Both the position numbers and the translations under genes were made by a program. A DNA stretch of 52,766 bases from a bacterium (GTDB lineage Bacteria; Patescibacteriota; Microgenomatia; UBA10105; UBA927): assembly GCA_021817785.1 (NCBI GenBank), contig JAKAFY010000010.1, positions 1 through 52,766 of the forward strand. Direction: 5' to 3'. The notes beneath the pieces were generated by a model that was not told where the DNA came from, did no database searches, and saw only the letters and a program-made list of their open reading frames with translations. Positions 26,576 to 34,696 of the stretch are shown here, one piece after another; position 1 is the stretch's first letter, and the number at the start of each line of letters is the position of its first letter.

Positions 26576-28567
26576 ATGCAAATGTTTGATTTCTACTCGG
26601 ATCGGCAGCGGCGAAAGCTCTTTGGCACCAAAGCCGCACGCATGACGCTCCTCAGCCGGTTGGTGTTCGGCGGATTCATCGCACTCATCGTCGGGATCAT
26701 TTTTGTCATCGGGTTGTTTGCGTGGTATTCGCGCGATCTCCCCCGCCCCGACAAGGTACAGCGGACCAGCGGACTGTCTACCGTGGTGCTGGATAGAAAC
26801 GGCGTAAAGCTGTATGACATTTTTCAGGAAGCCGACCGCATTCCGGCAACGTGGGACGAAGTGCCCAAATATTTAAAAGACGGCACAGTGGCCGTCGAAG
26901 ATAAGAATTTTTATTCCCATCAGGGTCTGTCGATTACCGGTATCGCCCGCGCACTGCTCAGTAATATCTTTTCGAGCGGCGGCCTCCAGGGAGGGTCGAC
27001 GCTTACGCAGCAATTGGTAAAAACCGTCTTGCTTTCCCAGGAGCGGACGGTGCCCCGCAAGATAAAAGAAGCGATTCTGGCCATACAGATCGAGCGCAAA
27101 TACAGTAAAAACGACATCCTGCTTATGTACCTGAATGAAGCGCCCTACGGAGGAACTGCCGCAGGGGTGAAAGCAGCGGCGCAGGATTATTTTTCCAAGG
27201 ATGTCAAAGATTTAAATCTCGTCCAATGTGCGTTTTTGGCGGGACTGCCGCAATCGCCGAACTATTATTCCCCGTTTATCGGGGAGCCGAAAGCATATAT
27301 TCCCCGCGCACAACACGTATTGCAGCGCATGCGGGAAGACGGATATATCACCCCTGCTCAGGAAGTGCAGGCGGATAACGCGTTGCCTACATTGCAGTTT
27401 TCCGCTCCGGGATCGGAATTGAGAGCGCCGCATTTTGTAGCGTACGTCAAACAATTATTGACGGATCAGCTTGGGGACAAAGTCGTCAATGCCGGAGGAC
27501 TCACCGTAACGACGACCCTCGACTGGACCCTGCAGCAGGCGGCACAGACGGCAGTGAAAGAAGAAGTGGATAAAGCAAAAGCGCTCAAAGTGTCAAACGG
27601 AGCAGCCCTTGTGCTGGATCCGAAAACCGGCGAAATCCTGGCTATGGTCGGAAGCAAAGATTACAGTGCAACCGACAGCTCCGGCTTAAAATACAATGTC
27701 GCTATCCAAGCCGAACGTCAACCGGGTTCATCTTTGAAACCCATTATCTACGCGGAAGCGCTGGCCAAAGGATATACGGCGGCAACCATGCTCATGGACG
27801 CGGACACCAAATACCCGTCCGGCGACCCGACGAAACCGGAATACGAGCCAAAAAATTATGATCTGAAATTCCGGGGACCCATGCTACTTCGGTATGCGCT
27901 CGGCAATTCCATAAACACCATCGCAGTAAAACTTACGGCCCTGGTGGGGATAAAAGACATTCTGAAGTTGGGGTATGATATGGGGCTGACGACCTGGGAG
28001 CCGACCGACGCCATGCTCAAGCGCGTGGGATTGTCATTGCCACTCGGGGGAGCCGAAGTCCATATGATTGACGAAGCCGTGGCCTACAGCGTACTGGCTA
28101 CGGGCGGGTATCGTACAGACCCCGTGGCTATCCTCAAAGTGACCAATGCTCAGGGCAAAACATTGTATGAGTACAAACCGGCAACCCCCCGCAGGGTGCT
28201 GGATGCATCGATCGCGTTTATTATCTCCTCCATGCTGTCTGATAACGATGCACGGAAAGATGAATTCGGGCCGAATTCCTATCTGGTCATCCCGGGACAC
28301 ACGGTGGCAGCCAAGACGGGAACGACCGACGACAAACGTGATAACTGGACGTCCGGCTACACCAAAGACCGGGTCGTGGTGACCTGGGTGGGAAACAACG
28401 ACAACTCTCCGATGAACCAGGCGCTGGCGTCCGGTATCACCGGTGCGGCTCCGATCTGGAACCGGATTATGAAAGCCGCCCTCAAGGATTTCCGGATACG
28501 CCGTTTGACCAACCGAGCAATGTCATCCAGATGGATATCGACGGTTATGGCGGCGGTCTGCCGGTAG
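26576..28567 (+). CDS. Class A penicillin-binding protein (PBP1A type), frameshifted near its C-terminus
   Basis: Bifunctional peptidoglycan glycosyltransferase/transpeptidase. N-terminal TM (about 30-50), GT51 motifs EDKNFYSHQG, GGSTLTQQLVK, RKIKEAILAIQIERKYSK; transpeptidase motifs PGSSLKP (SxxK), GNSINT (SxN) and KTGTTDDKRD (KTG). Both catalytic domains are complete. At GATTTCCGG (28488-28494) the frame changes: the last 25 residues here are nonsense-like, while the -1 frame continues as PDTPFDQPSNVIQMDIDG into the tail at 28493-29151. One missing T (GATTTTCCG) would restore a single ~860-residue protein. Sequencing error, a real mutation or recoding are all possible. Confidence 0.9.
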   Translation: MQMFDFYSDRQRRKLFGTKAARMTLLSRLVFGGFIALIVGIIFVIGLFAWYSRDLPRPDKVQRTSGLSTVVLDRNGVKLYDIFQEADRIPATWDEVPKYLKDGTVAVEDKNFYSHQGLSITGIARALLSNIFSSGGLQGGSTLTQQLVKTVLLSQERTVPRKIKEAILAIQIERKYSKNDILLMYLNEAPYGGTAAGVKAAAQDYFSKDVKDLNLVQCAFLAGLPQSPNYYSPFIGEPKAYIPRAQHVLQRMREDGYITPAQEVQADNALPTLQFSAPGSELRAPHFVAYVKQLLTDQLGDKVVNAGGLTVTTTLDWTLQQAAQTAVKEEVDKAKALKVSNGAALVLDPKTGEILAMVGSKDYSATDSSGLKYNVAIQAERQPGSSLKPIIYAEALAKGYTAATMLMDADTKYPSGDPTKPEYEPKNYDLKFRGPMLLRYALGNSINTIAVKLTALVGIKDILKLGYDMGLTTWEPTDAMLKRVGLSLPLGGAEVHMIDEAVAYSVLATGGYRTDPVAILKVTNAQGKTLYEYKPATPRRVLDASIAFIISSMLSDNDARKDEFGPNSYLVIPGHTVAAKTGTTDDKRDNWTSGYTKDRVVVTWVGNNDNSPMNQALASGITGAAPIWNRIMKAALKDFRIRRLTNRAMSSRWISTVMAAVCR

Positions 28568-29151
28568 ACGGGGAGCCGAAGCGCAAGGAATATTTTATCA
28601 AAGGCACGGAACCGACGGGGCCGTCGGCAATCTATCAGAAACTGAAAATTTCCCATCATGATTCCACGAAGCTTGCCAACGCCGTGGAAGTGGCAACGGG
28701 AGATTATGATGAAAAACAGTATATTGTCTTCAAAGAAGACGACCCGGTATCCAACGACGGCAAAAACCGGTGGCAGGACGGCATCAACGCCTGGATAGAC
28801 AGCCAACCGGATAATGCAAAATTCAAACCGCCGACGGATACCTATAATGGCACGAACCAGGTGGTCATCAATATAAAATCCCCTTCCGACCAAAGCCAGG
28901 TGAATGATAACAATGTCACGGTATCCGGAGAAGTCATTTCGACGGCAGATATAGACAGCGTACAGGTGTCGCTCGGCGGGTCGACAAAATCCTCATCCGG
29001 CAAGGACTTTTCGCAGACGTTTAGTGTACCCAACGGGCAATATGACATCCATGTGCACGCCGTCGATAAACGGGGAACTTCGTCTGATCGGGATATCCAT
29101 ATCGGGGTAAACCAGCCCTACCAAACACCGACCCCGAACCCTACCCCTTAA
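28493..29151 (+). pseudogene. Out-of-frame C-terminal tail of the penicillin-binding protein
   Basis: Frame opens as PDTPFDQPSNVIQMDIDGYGGG directly after the transpeptidase domain, continues through GLPVDGEPKRKEYF, and ends in an Ig-like (Big_9-type) domain (INIKSPSDQSQVNDNNVTVSGEV to YDIHVHAVDKRG), then a Pro/Thr tail. These parts are typical of PBP1A C-termini, not of an independent protein. The track's ATG at 28531 is internal. Its stop codon overlaps that of convergent pheT (TTAA). Confidence 0.85.
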
Positions 29152-31154
29152 CCGGTTTTTAAAGAAACGCCGAACTTTTGGCGGGCGACGGTCAGTAATT
29201 TTTCGCGGACCGGCAGAATTTCCTCGCTGGTCAATGTTTTTTGAGGGTTAAGATATACAATATGTAGCGTCCTGGTATTGTCGTGAACATCGAGAAGTGA
29301 TACACCCGAAACAAATGGATGTGCTTGTTTGAGAGCCGATATCAATGGTCCGACCGAAAATTTTTCTGGTACAATGAATGCTAAATCTTCAACGGATGCC
29401 GGATGATTTGGAACAGGGACGTACGAATGGTGAGGACGAGCTGCGTGAACCATTTTTGTAATATTTATATACAATCGTGTAATAGGGGTGTTGGTGCCAA
29501 GTGCGTGCAAAAAATCTGGTCGCAATAGGCCGAGAGATGCAAAGTCACCAAGGATGAGGTGTTTTTCGGTATATCGTGTAGCGACAGGCGCTGAATTCTT
29601 TTCGAGCACCTGTTGAAAATCCACACCCATAAGCAGAAATATACTTTCGGCCAGTCCTTTTGCCTCCAAAAAATGTTCACCGGTCCAGAGGACATTGAGT
29701 ACCGCCTGCTCCTCGGGAAGATCGCCGTTTTGGCACACATAGGACATGGAAAGCTCAAACATTTTTAAATCTTGTTTTGTGTTTATATTCTGAATAAATG
29801 CCGGTAACACGGATGCAATGCCGTGGGGGCGCATATACACCCAGTCGTTGGATAGCGGGTTTATGATTTTGTATGCGCTCGCTGTATCGAATCCGAATAG
29901 GTCCATTTGTTCTGCCGAAATCATGGAATAGCTGATCATCTCGGTAAATCCCCAGTCGCGTAAGCGGATTTTTATTTCCGCTTCCCATGTGAGTTCGGGA
30001 TCCGGTATAACGATCGGGAGTTGTCCGTCCGGCAAACGGTCTGCGATACGGTGATAGCCGTATATGCGGGCAATTTCTTCGATGATGTCAACGTCTATTT
30101 CTATATCCCTCCGAAAACTCGGGACGCGGACTGAGATTTCGGATTTTGTAAGTTTCGGCGCAAAGCCCAATGACGAAAGGATCGACGAAATTTCTTTGTC
30201 CGGCAGTGCGACGCCGATATAGCTATCTGCTTTTTTCCGGGCGGTGCGTACCGTATACGGCACAAAGGGCTTGGGATACAGGTCATAAATGGCGCTTGCG
30301 ACTGTCCCCCCGGCGATGTCGGTAAGGAGTGTGACGCCTTCCAAAAGTGCCGGCAATACCAGTTCGCTGTCGACTCCTTTTTCAAACAACGACGCCGCCT
30401 CTGTCCTGTGGGCTAATTTCATAGAGGTTTTCCGGATGTGTGTGGGATCATACGTTTGCAAAAAGAGGACAACTGTCGTGGTATCGGCATGAATACTGGA
30501 ACTTTCTCCGCCCATGATCCCGCACAGATCAATAAGGTTCTTTGATCCGTCCTCGATCACGATGTCGTCTCCGGGTAAAGAGTGTGTTTTGCCGTCCAGC
30601 GTCGTCAGCTTTTCCCCTTTTTTGGACGCTCTGAGTTTCATGGTGTGATTTACAATCCGGTCGTAGTCGAATGCATGGGCTGGCTGCCCGTATGCGCGCA
30701 TCAGATAGTTCGTAACGTCGACAATCGTGTTAATCGGCCGGATGCCTGTTTTGGTAAGCCAATCGGCAAGCCATACGGGTGATGGCTTTACCCCGACGTT
30801 TTCGATGACCACACTCGCCCATCGCGGGTTTAAGATGGGATCGGTGGAAACCATAAGTTTTTTGCCATTTTTGACAGCCGGTAATTTACGAGTCATTTTA
30901 TATGGATCATTGAGGAGTGTCGCCGCTATGCCGAACCTCGGCAGGATGACCGCCGCCTCCCGGGCGATACCAAACACCGACATCGCGTCCGGCCGGTTCG
31001 TCGTAATTTCTATGTCGTACACCGGCTCTCCGGAGTCGGTATAAATGCGTTCGACGGACGGGCCGCAGAGCGACAGATATTTCTGCAGCTCCTCGGGTGT
31101 TGCTTTTGTTTTTAAAAATGTTCGTAACCAGCTATCAGGAACGAGTATGTTCAT
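29148..31154 (-). CDS. pheT: Phenylalanyl-tRNA synthetase beta subunit, short form without EMAP domain
   Basis: Beta subunit of the PheRS tetramer. Starts MNILVPDSWLRTFLKTKATP (B1). The tRNA-binding EMAP/OB insertion of standard ~800-residue PheT is missing, giving 668 residues. The B3/B4 editing domain is present (LTTLDGKTHSL, LCGIMGGESS, HRTEAASLFEKGVDSEL), as are B5, the inactive catalytic-like domain and a C-terminal FDX-ACB anticodon-binding domain (HPASVEDLAF to TLHIVYLNPQKTL). It lies 105 bp after the AlaX-PheS gene, with a MITE-like element in the gap. Confidence 0.95.
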   Translation of the reverse strand: MNILVPDSWLRTFLKTKATPEELQKYLSLCGPSVERIYTDSGEPVYDIEITTNRPDAMSVFGIAREAAVILPRFGIAATLLNDPYKMTRKLPAVKNGKKLMVSTDPILNPRWASVVIENVGVKPSPVWLADWLTKTGIRPINTIVDVTNYLMRAYGQPAHAFDYDRIVNHTMKLRASKKGEKLTTLDGKTHSLPGDDIVIEDGSKNLIDLCGIMGGESSSIHADTTTVVLFLQTYDPTHIRKTSMKLAHRTEAASLFEKGVDSELVLPALLEGVTLLTDIAGGTVASAIYDLYPKPFVPYTVRTARKKADSYIGVALPDKEISSILSSLGFAPKLTKSEISVRVPSFRRDIEIDVDIIEEIARIYGYHRIADRLPDGQLPIVIPDPELTWEAEIKIRLRDWGFTEMISYSMISAEQMDLFGFDTASAYKIINPLSNDWVYMRPHGIASVLPAFIQNINTKQDLKMFELSMSYVCQNGDLPEEQAVLNVLWTGEHFLEAKGLAESIFLLMGVDFQQVLEKNSAPVATRYTEKHLILGDFASLGLLRPDFLHALGTNTPITRLYINITKMVHAARPHHSYVPVPNHPASVEDLAFIVPEKFSVGPLISALKQAHPFVSGVSLLDVHDNTRTLHIVYLNPQKTLTSEEILPVREKLLTVARQKFGVSLKTG

Positions 31155-31163
31155 ATATTTTTT

Positions 31164-31253
31164 GTCATCCCCGACCTGACCCGCTTCGTCGAATCGAGGC
31201 GAGTCGGGGATCCAGTGTATACTACGCTGAATTTCCGCGTTCGCGGGAATGAC
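31164..31253. repeat. MITE-like element with GTCAT termini, copy 2
   Basis: Plus strand GTCATCCCCGACCTGA ... GATCCAGTGTATACTACG ... CGCGTTCGCGGGAATGAC. Same family as 22608-22673 in the opposite orientation, with a longer internal hairpin. It sits between the alpha- and beta-subunit genes of PheRS. Confidence 0.7.
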
Positions 31254-31259
31254 AATGTG

Positions 31260-33059
31260 TTAAAACTGTTCTAAAAATCTCACGTCATTACTATAGAGCA
31301 ATCGTATATCGTCAAGTTGGGTTCCGGATTTCATCATGTACGTGCGCTCCACTCCCCAGCCGAACGCAAATCCTGAGTGGGTATCGGGGTTGACGCCGCC
31401 GTAGCGCAATACGTTGGGGTGCACCATGCCAGCGCCTCCAAGTTCCAGCCATCCGGCCTTGCACAGTCTGCAGGGGTCTCCGTTTGCCAGTTTGCCGGTA
31501 CCGTTACATATGCCGCAGGAAATATCGACCTCAAACGACGGTTCGGTAAATTGAAAGTGAAATGGGCGCAATCGAGTTTTCCGCTCCGGGCCAAAGAACT
31601 GTTGGGCGAAATAATCCAATACGCCTTTCAGATGCGCGATAGAAACGTCGGTATCGACATATAATCCTTCAAACTGATGAAACATCGGCGTGTGGGATAC
31701 GTCGATTTGGCGCCTGTAGCATTTGGCGATGTTGATCATGCGGATGGGTAATTTCCCTTTTTCCATTTCGCGCACCTGGCCGTTACTGGTATGCGGGGTC
31801 AGCACCATCTTACCCCTGGCAACCCCTGGGGTTGCGCGCGCTGGTTTCCCCGGGTATTCGATGAAAAACGTTTCCCATTCATCCCGTGCCGGGTGACTTG
31901 CTGGCATGTTTAATGCTTCGAAGGCGTAATAATCCCAATCCACTTCCGGGTGGCGCACACGGGTAAATCCGATGGTCGCAAATATTTTGGAAATTTCCGT
32001 AATTGCCTGGGTGACGATATGGAGATGTCCTTCCGGCGGGCGGATGCCCGGCATGGTCACATCAAACCAAGAATCGTTTGTCGAGCGTCGAGCATCGAGA
32101 TCCGAGGAAGATGCGGAAAGTGCTGACTCTATGGATTGCTTCACTTCAGTCACCACAATTCCTACCGCTTGTCTATCTTGGGGCGGGACAAGGCGGATTT
32201 TTTTGGTGAGTTCGGCCAACGCGTTTTTTGATTCCAGCGGAGTGATCGCATGCGATATCGTGTCGTTTTGTACGTCCAGGAGCATCCCGGTCAGCTGGGC
32301 CGCGGTAAGCGTTTGTGCAGGCGATGTATCTGCAGCGGGAGCTCCCTGCGCTGCCTGTTCGATCGTGTAGTACACCCGCACATGATCATCTGCATTTTCG
32401 ATTTTGGTGATATGGATCTCCCCTGTTTCACCGGTGGTACGTACCTGGGTGCCGCCGTCCGGAATGGGAAGCAATGTCCCGATGGTGAGGATGCGGAGCG
32501 GCTTATGTTTGGGCAAGTGCTCCGGGGCCCAGGGCGTCCGCTTTTGCAGCTCTTCCATGGAAACCAGTTCGGTGGTAAGCGGCACGTTTTGTTCGACGAG
32601 CGCATTGGATTCCTTTTCGATACGGTACTGGGTATCTATAGGCAGACTGCCGATATATTCTATATACGCGTCGTCATGGTGGTAGCCTTTGGTCGGCGTG
32701 AGGTTCGGGGCAACCAGTCTCACTGCTTCATGGACGATGTGCCCGGCGCTGTGGAGGCGCATGTTGGTATATCGCACCTGCCAGTCTATGGTGCCGCGCA
32801 CCTCGTCGTCCGGCGAGAGTTTGCCTTCCAGCGTGCACTCGTGGATAACAAGATCCCCTTTCATGCGGACATGTTTGACGTGGGCTTTACCATTTTTTCC
32901 GGTAATTGTCCCCCGGTCGGACGGTTGCCCGCCGCCTTCAGGATAGAAAATAGTAGCGGTCAAAACCACTTCCCACAGGTTTCCGTGTTTTTCTATAGAA
33001 ACCACAGTGGTCGTTAGTTCCTTTTGATAGCTATCGGTTAAATAAATAAGTTCGGTCAT
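31260..33059 (-). CDS. pheS: AlaX editing-domain fusion to phenylalanyl-tRNA synthetase alpha subunit
   Basis: One uninterrupted 599-residue frame. Residues 1-235 are an AlaX/AlaRS-type editing module: FYPEGGGQPSDRGTI (about 38-52), HxxxH motif HSAGH (103-107) and IPDGGTQVRTTGETG (199-213), where the usual zinc ligands C and H of CGGTHV are replaced by D and Q. Residues about 250-315 match the PheS coiled coil. Residues 330-599 are the class II core: DVTMPGIRPPEGHLH, motif 2 CYRRQIDVSHTPMFHQFEG, zinc-ribbon insert CGICNGTG...CRLC, motif 3 GFAFGWGVERTYM. The start MTELIYLTDSY is typical of AlaX and matches the promoter at 33072. I know no standard PheS with this module. Confidence 0.93.
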   Translation of the reverse strand: MTELIYLTDSYQKELTTTVVSIEKHGNLWEVVLTATIFYPEGGGQPSDRGTITGKNGKAHVKHVRMKGDLVIHECTLEGKLSPDDEVRGTIDWQVRYTNMRLHSAGHIVHEAVRLVAPNLTPTKGYHHDDAYIEYIGSLPIDTQYRIEKESNALVEQNVPLTTELVSMEELQKRTPWAPEHLPKHKPLRILTIGTLLPIPDGGTQVRTTGETGEIHITKIENADDHVRVYYTIEQAAQGAPAADTSPAQTLTAAQLTGMLLDVQNDTISHAITPLESKNALAELTKKIRLVPPQDRQAVGIVVTEVKQSIESALSASSSDLDARRSTNDSWFDVTMPGIRPPEGHLHIVTQAITEISKIFATIGFTRVRHPEVDWDYYAFEALNMPASHPARDEWETFFIEYPGKPARATPGVARGKMVLTPHTSNGQVREMEKGKLPIRMINIAKCYRRQIDVSHTPMFHQFEGLYVDTDVSIAHLKGVLDYFAQQFFGPERKTRLRPFHFQFTEPSFEVDISCGICNGTGKLANGDPCRLCKAGWLELGGAGMVHPNVLRYGGVNPDTHSGFAFGWGVERTYMMKSGTQLDDIRLLYSNDVRFLEQF

Positions 33060-33071
33060 AGCAATATATTC

Positions 33072-33100
33072 ATTGTACGGTTTCATCTCTACCATTTCAA
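33072..33100 (-). promoter_or_regulatory. Promoter of AlaX-pheS
   Basis: Minus strand TTGAAA (33095-33100), 17-bp spacer, TACAAT (33072-33077), 12 nt before the ATG at 33059. Supports that start over the track's 33113 and predicts a very short leader. Confidence 0.65.
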
Positions 33101-33319
33101 TTTGCTGATCCATTCAGCAAACGGATTTGTTGTCCGCCGGATCATATTTTTTTGCTCAATAATTGCCTCCTGCATGGCCCCTTGACCCCACTTTCTTCCT
33201 GGCCTTCCTGCATTTTTCTCATATATTCGTCGTGCCGCACGACTCACACCGCCGACCGTGTTTTCCTGTCGTACGCGTATGACGTTTTCATCGCTTTCCG
33301 ATTTCCACCCACCAGGCAT
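33089..33319 (-). CDS. Small basic protein of unknown function upstream of AlaX-pheS
   Basis: Start MPGGWKSESDENVIRV at 33319, with GGAGG 7 nt upstream; the track start at 33337 would place the ribosome site inside the gene. 76 residues, basic, rich in Arg/Lys (SRAARRIYEKNAGRPGRKWG), no TM or motif recognised. Its 3' end contains the pheS promoter. Transcription of this ORF through that promoter could modulate pheS. It follows the rplT terminator. Confidence 0.55.
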   Translation of the reverse strand: MPGGWKSESDENVIRVRQENTVGGVSRAARRIYEKNAGRPGRKWGQGAMQEAIIEQKNMIRRTTNPFAEWISKLKW

Positions 33320-33360
33320 AGCGTCCTCCAATATCACTAGTCCCGATTAAGCGGCTGCAT

Positions 33361-33385
33361 AAAAAATCCCGCTTTCGCGGGATCT
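33361..33385 (-). terminator. Intrinsic terminator of the thrS-infC-rpmI-rplT operon
   Basis: Minus strand ATCCCGCGAAAGCGGGAT followed by a T-run, about 100 nt after the rplT stop. Confidence 0.85.
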
Positions 33386-33486
33386 TGGGTTCTTATATTT
33401 CTTTTTTTGTTTACACACCCAAAAACTCCCGCGTATGCGAGGTAAAAAAGAAAAACGTAAAGTATGTTTGGGTGATCATATGCATA

Positions 33487-33837
33487 TTAGTTTACGGATT
33501 TGACATGCTCGAAGAGTGCGTCAAACACGTCCGGATCTTCAACGACCAGGTTTGCCATGGTTTTGCGGTCCAGCGTGATGTTTGCTTCCTTGAGCTTGTG
33601 GACAAACGAGCTATAGGAAAGGCCGCGGGTTTTGACGGCTTCGGAAATTCTGGTGATCCAGAGCTCTCGGAAATCGCGTTTGCGGTTTTTGCGTCCTGCG
33701 TAGGCGTATTCTCCCGCATGGAGATATGCTTCGGTAGCTGCTGACGTGAGCCTGCGTTTGGTCATCCGATAGCCTTTATTGGCCCGGAATAATTTATTGT
33801 GTTTGGCTCGTGATGTCGTACCCCGTTTAACTCTCAT
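33487..33837 (-). CDS. rplT: 50S ribosomal protein bL20
   Basis: MRVKRGTTSRAKHNKLFRANKGYR, then RKRDFRELWITRI are diagnostic. 116 residues. Assembly protein of the large subunit, last gene of the thrS-infC-rpmI-rplT order. In other bacteria bL20 represses this operon; whether that holds here is unknown. Confidence 0.97.
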   Translation of the reverse strand: MRVKRGTTSRAKHNKLFRANKGYRMTKRRLTSAATEAYLHAGEYAYAGRKNRKRDFRELWITRISEAVKTRGLSYSSFVHKLKEANITLDRKTMANLVVEDPDVFDALFEHVKSVN

Positions 33838-33851
33838 ATATGTAGTGTTTT

Positions 33852-33894
33852 ATGTGTCAGGTATCAAGTGTCGAGAAAGGCTATTATACATGAC
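33852..33894. repeat. Dispersed intergenic repeat, copy 2
   Basis: GTGTCAGGTATCA, then CATGACACGTGACCC, matching the copy at 19989-20034. It lies between rpmI and rplT. Confidence 0.5.
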
Positions 33895-33915
33895 ACGTGA
33901 CCCAAGATACAAATA

Positions 33916-34110
33916 TCAGGTATGTATATACGCTTTGACGTGTTTGGTCATGGCCGGCTCTAATGCGACCTGACGGTCCTGTCGGCGCTGCTGGCGCTTG
34001 CTTTTGCGGCTCCGGAGATGACGTGCGCCCTGGACGCGATGCACGACTTTCCCAGTGCTGGTAATTTTGAACCGCTTGACTGCTATTTTCCTCGTTTTTA
34101 TTTTTGGCAT
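33916..34110 (-). CDS. rpmI: 50S ribosomal protein bL35
   Basis: MPKIKTRKIAVKRFKITSTGKV, then the basic SRKSKRQQRRQDRQ segment. 64 residues, complete, between infC and rplT. Confidence 0.95.
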   Translation of the reverse strand: MPKIKTRKIAVKRFKITSTGKVVHRVQGARHLRSRKSKRQQRRQDRQVALEPAMTKHVKAYIHT

Positions 34111-34147
34111 ATATTCAATAAAGTAACAACGTGACTATGAACTGGTC

Positions 34148-34696
34148 TTACTGCGCTTCTATTTTATCTTTCTCCCCTTTTTTGTCCGGTACTGCCATGG
34201 TGGCGAGTGTGCGTCCTTCCATCCTGGGCTCCCGCACTACCTTGGCGCCTTTTAAGCTTGCGATAAAACGGTTCATGACTTCAAATCCGAACTGTTTTCT
34301 CCCAAGCTCGCGTCCTTTAAACATGACGCTTATTTTGACCTGGTTGCCGTCTTCAATAAATTCCTGGGCCCGCTTAAGCCGTGTGTCAAAGTCGTGCTGC
34401 TCGATAAACGGCCGCAATCGGACTTCTTTCACCCCAACGTTTTTCACGTTTTTCCTGCTCTCGCGCTCTTTTTTTGACTCCTGGTACTTGAACTTCTTGT
34501 AGTCAATAAGTTTCGCTACCGGCGGTTTCGCATTTCCCGCGATTTCTACCACATCAAGGTTCAGTTCTTTTGCTTTTTGCAGGGCCTCTATCTTTGAGAC
34601 CACGCCGATCTGATTGCCTTTTTCATCCAAGAGCCGTATGGTGGGGCTTTGGATTTGGTAATTGATCCGGTAAAACTTAGTGAGCTTTCTGTTCAA
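34148..34696 (-). CDS. infC: Translation initiation factor IF-3
   Basis: N-domain with RLLDEKGNQIGVVSKIEAL, KYQESKKERESRKN linker region, C-domain VKISVMFKGRELGRKQFG. 182 residues. The track ATG at 34696 overlaps the thrS stop by 20 nt; a near-cognate start slightly downstream cannot be excluded, since infC often uses rare start codons. Confidence 0.95.
   Translation of the reverse strand: MNRKLTKFYRINYQIQSPTIRLLDEKGNQIGVVSKIEALQKAKELNLDVVEIAGNAKPPVAKLIDYKKFKYQESKKERESRKNVKNVGVKEVRLRPFIEQHDFDTRLKRAQEFIEDGNQVKISVMFKGRELGRKQFGFEVMNRFIASLKGAKVVREPRMEGRTLATMAVPDKKGEKDKIEAQ

Noticed and set aside
28488-28494. Programmed -1 frameshifting in the PBP gene
   Set aside because: GATTTCC is not a canonical slippery heptamer and I saw no clear downstream pseudoknot; a one-base indel is simpler. 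Left as a possibility only.
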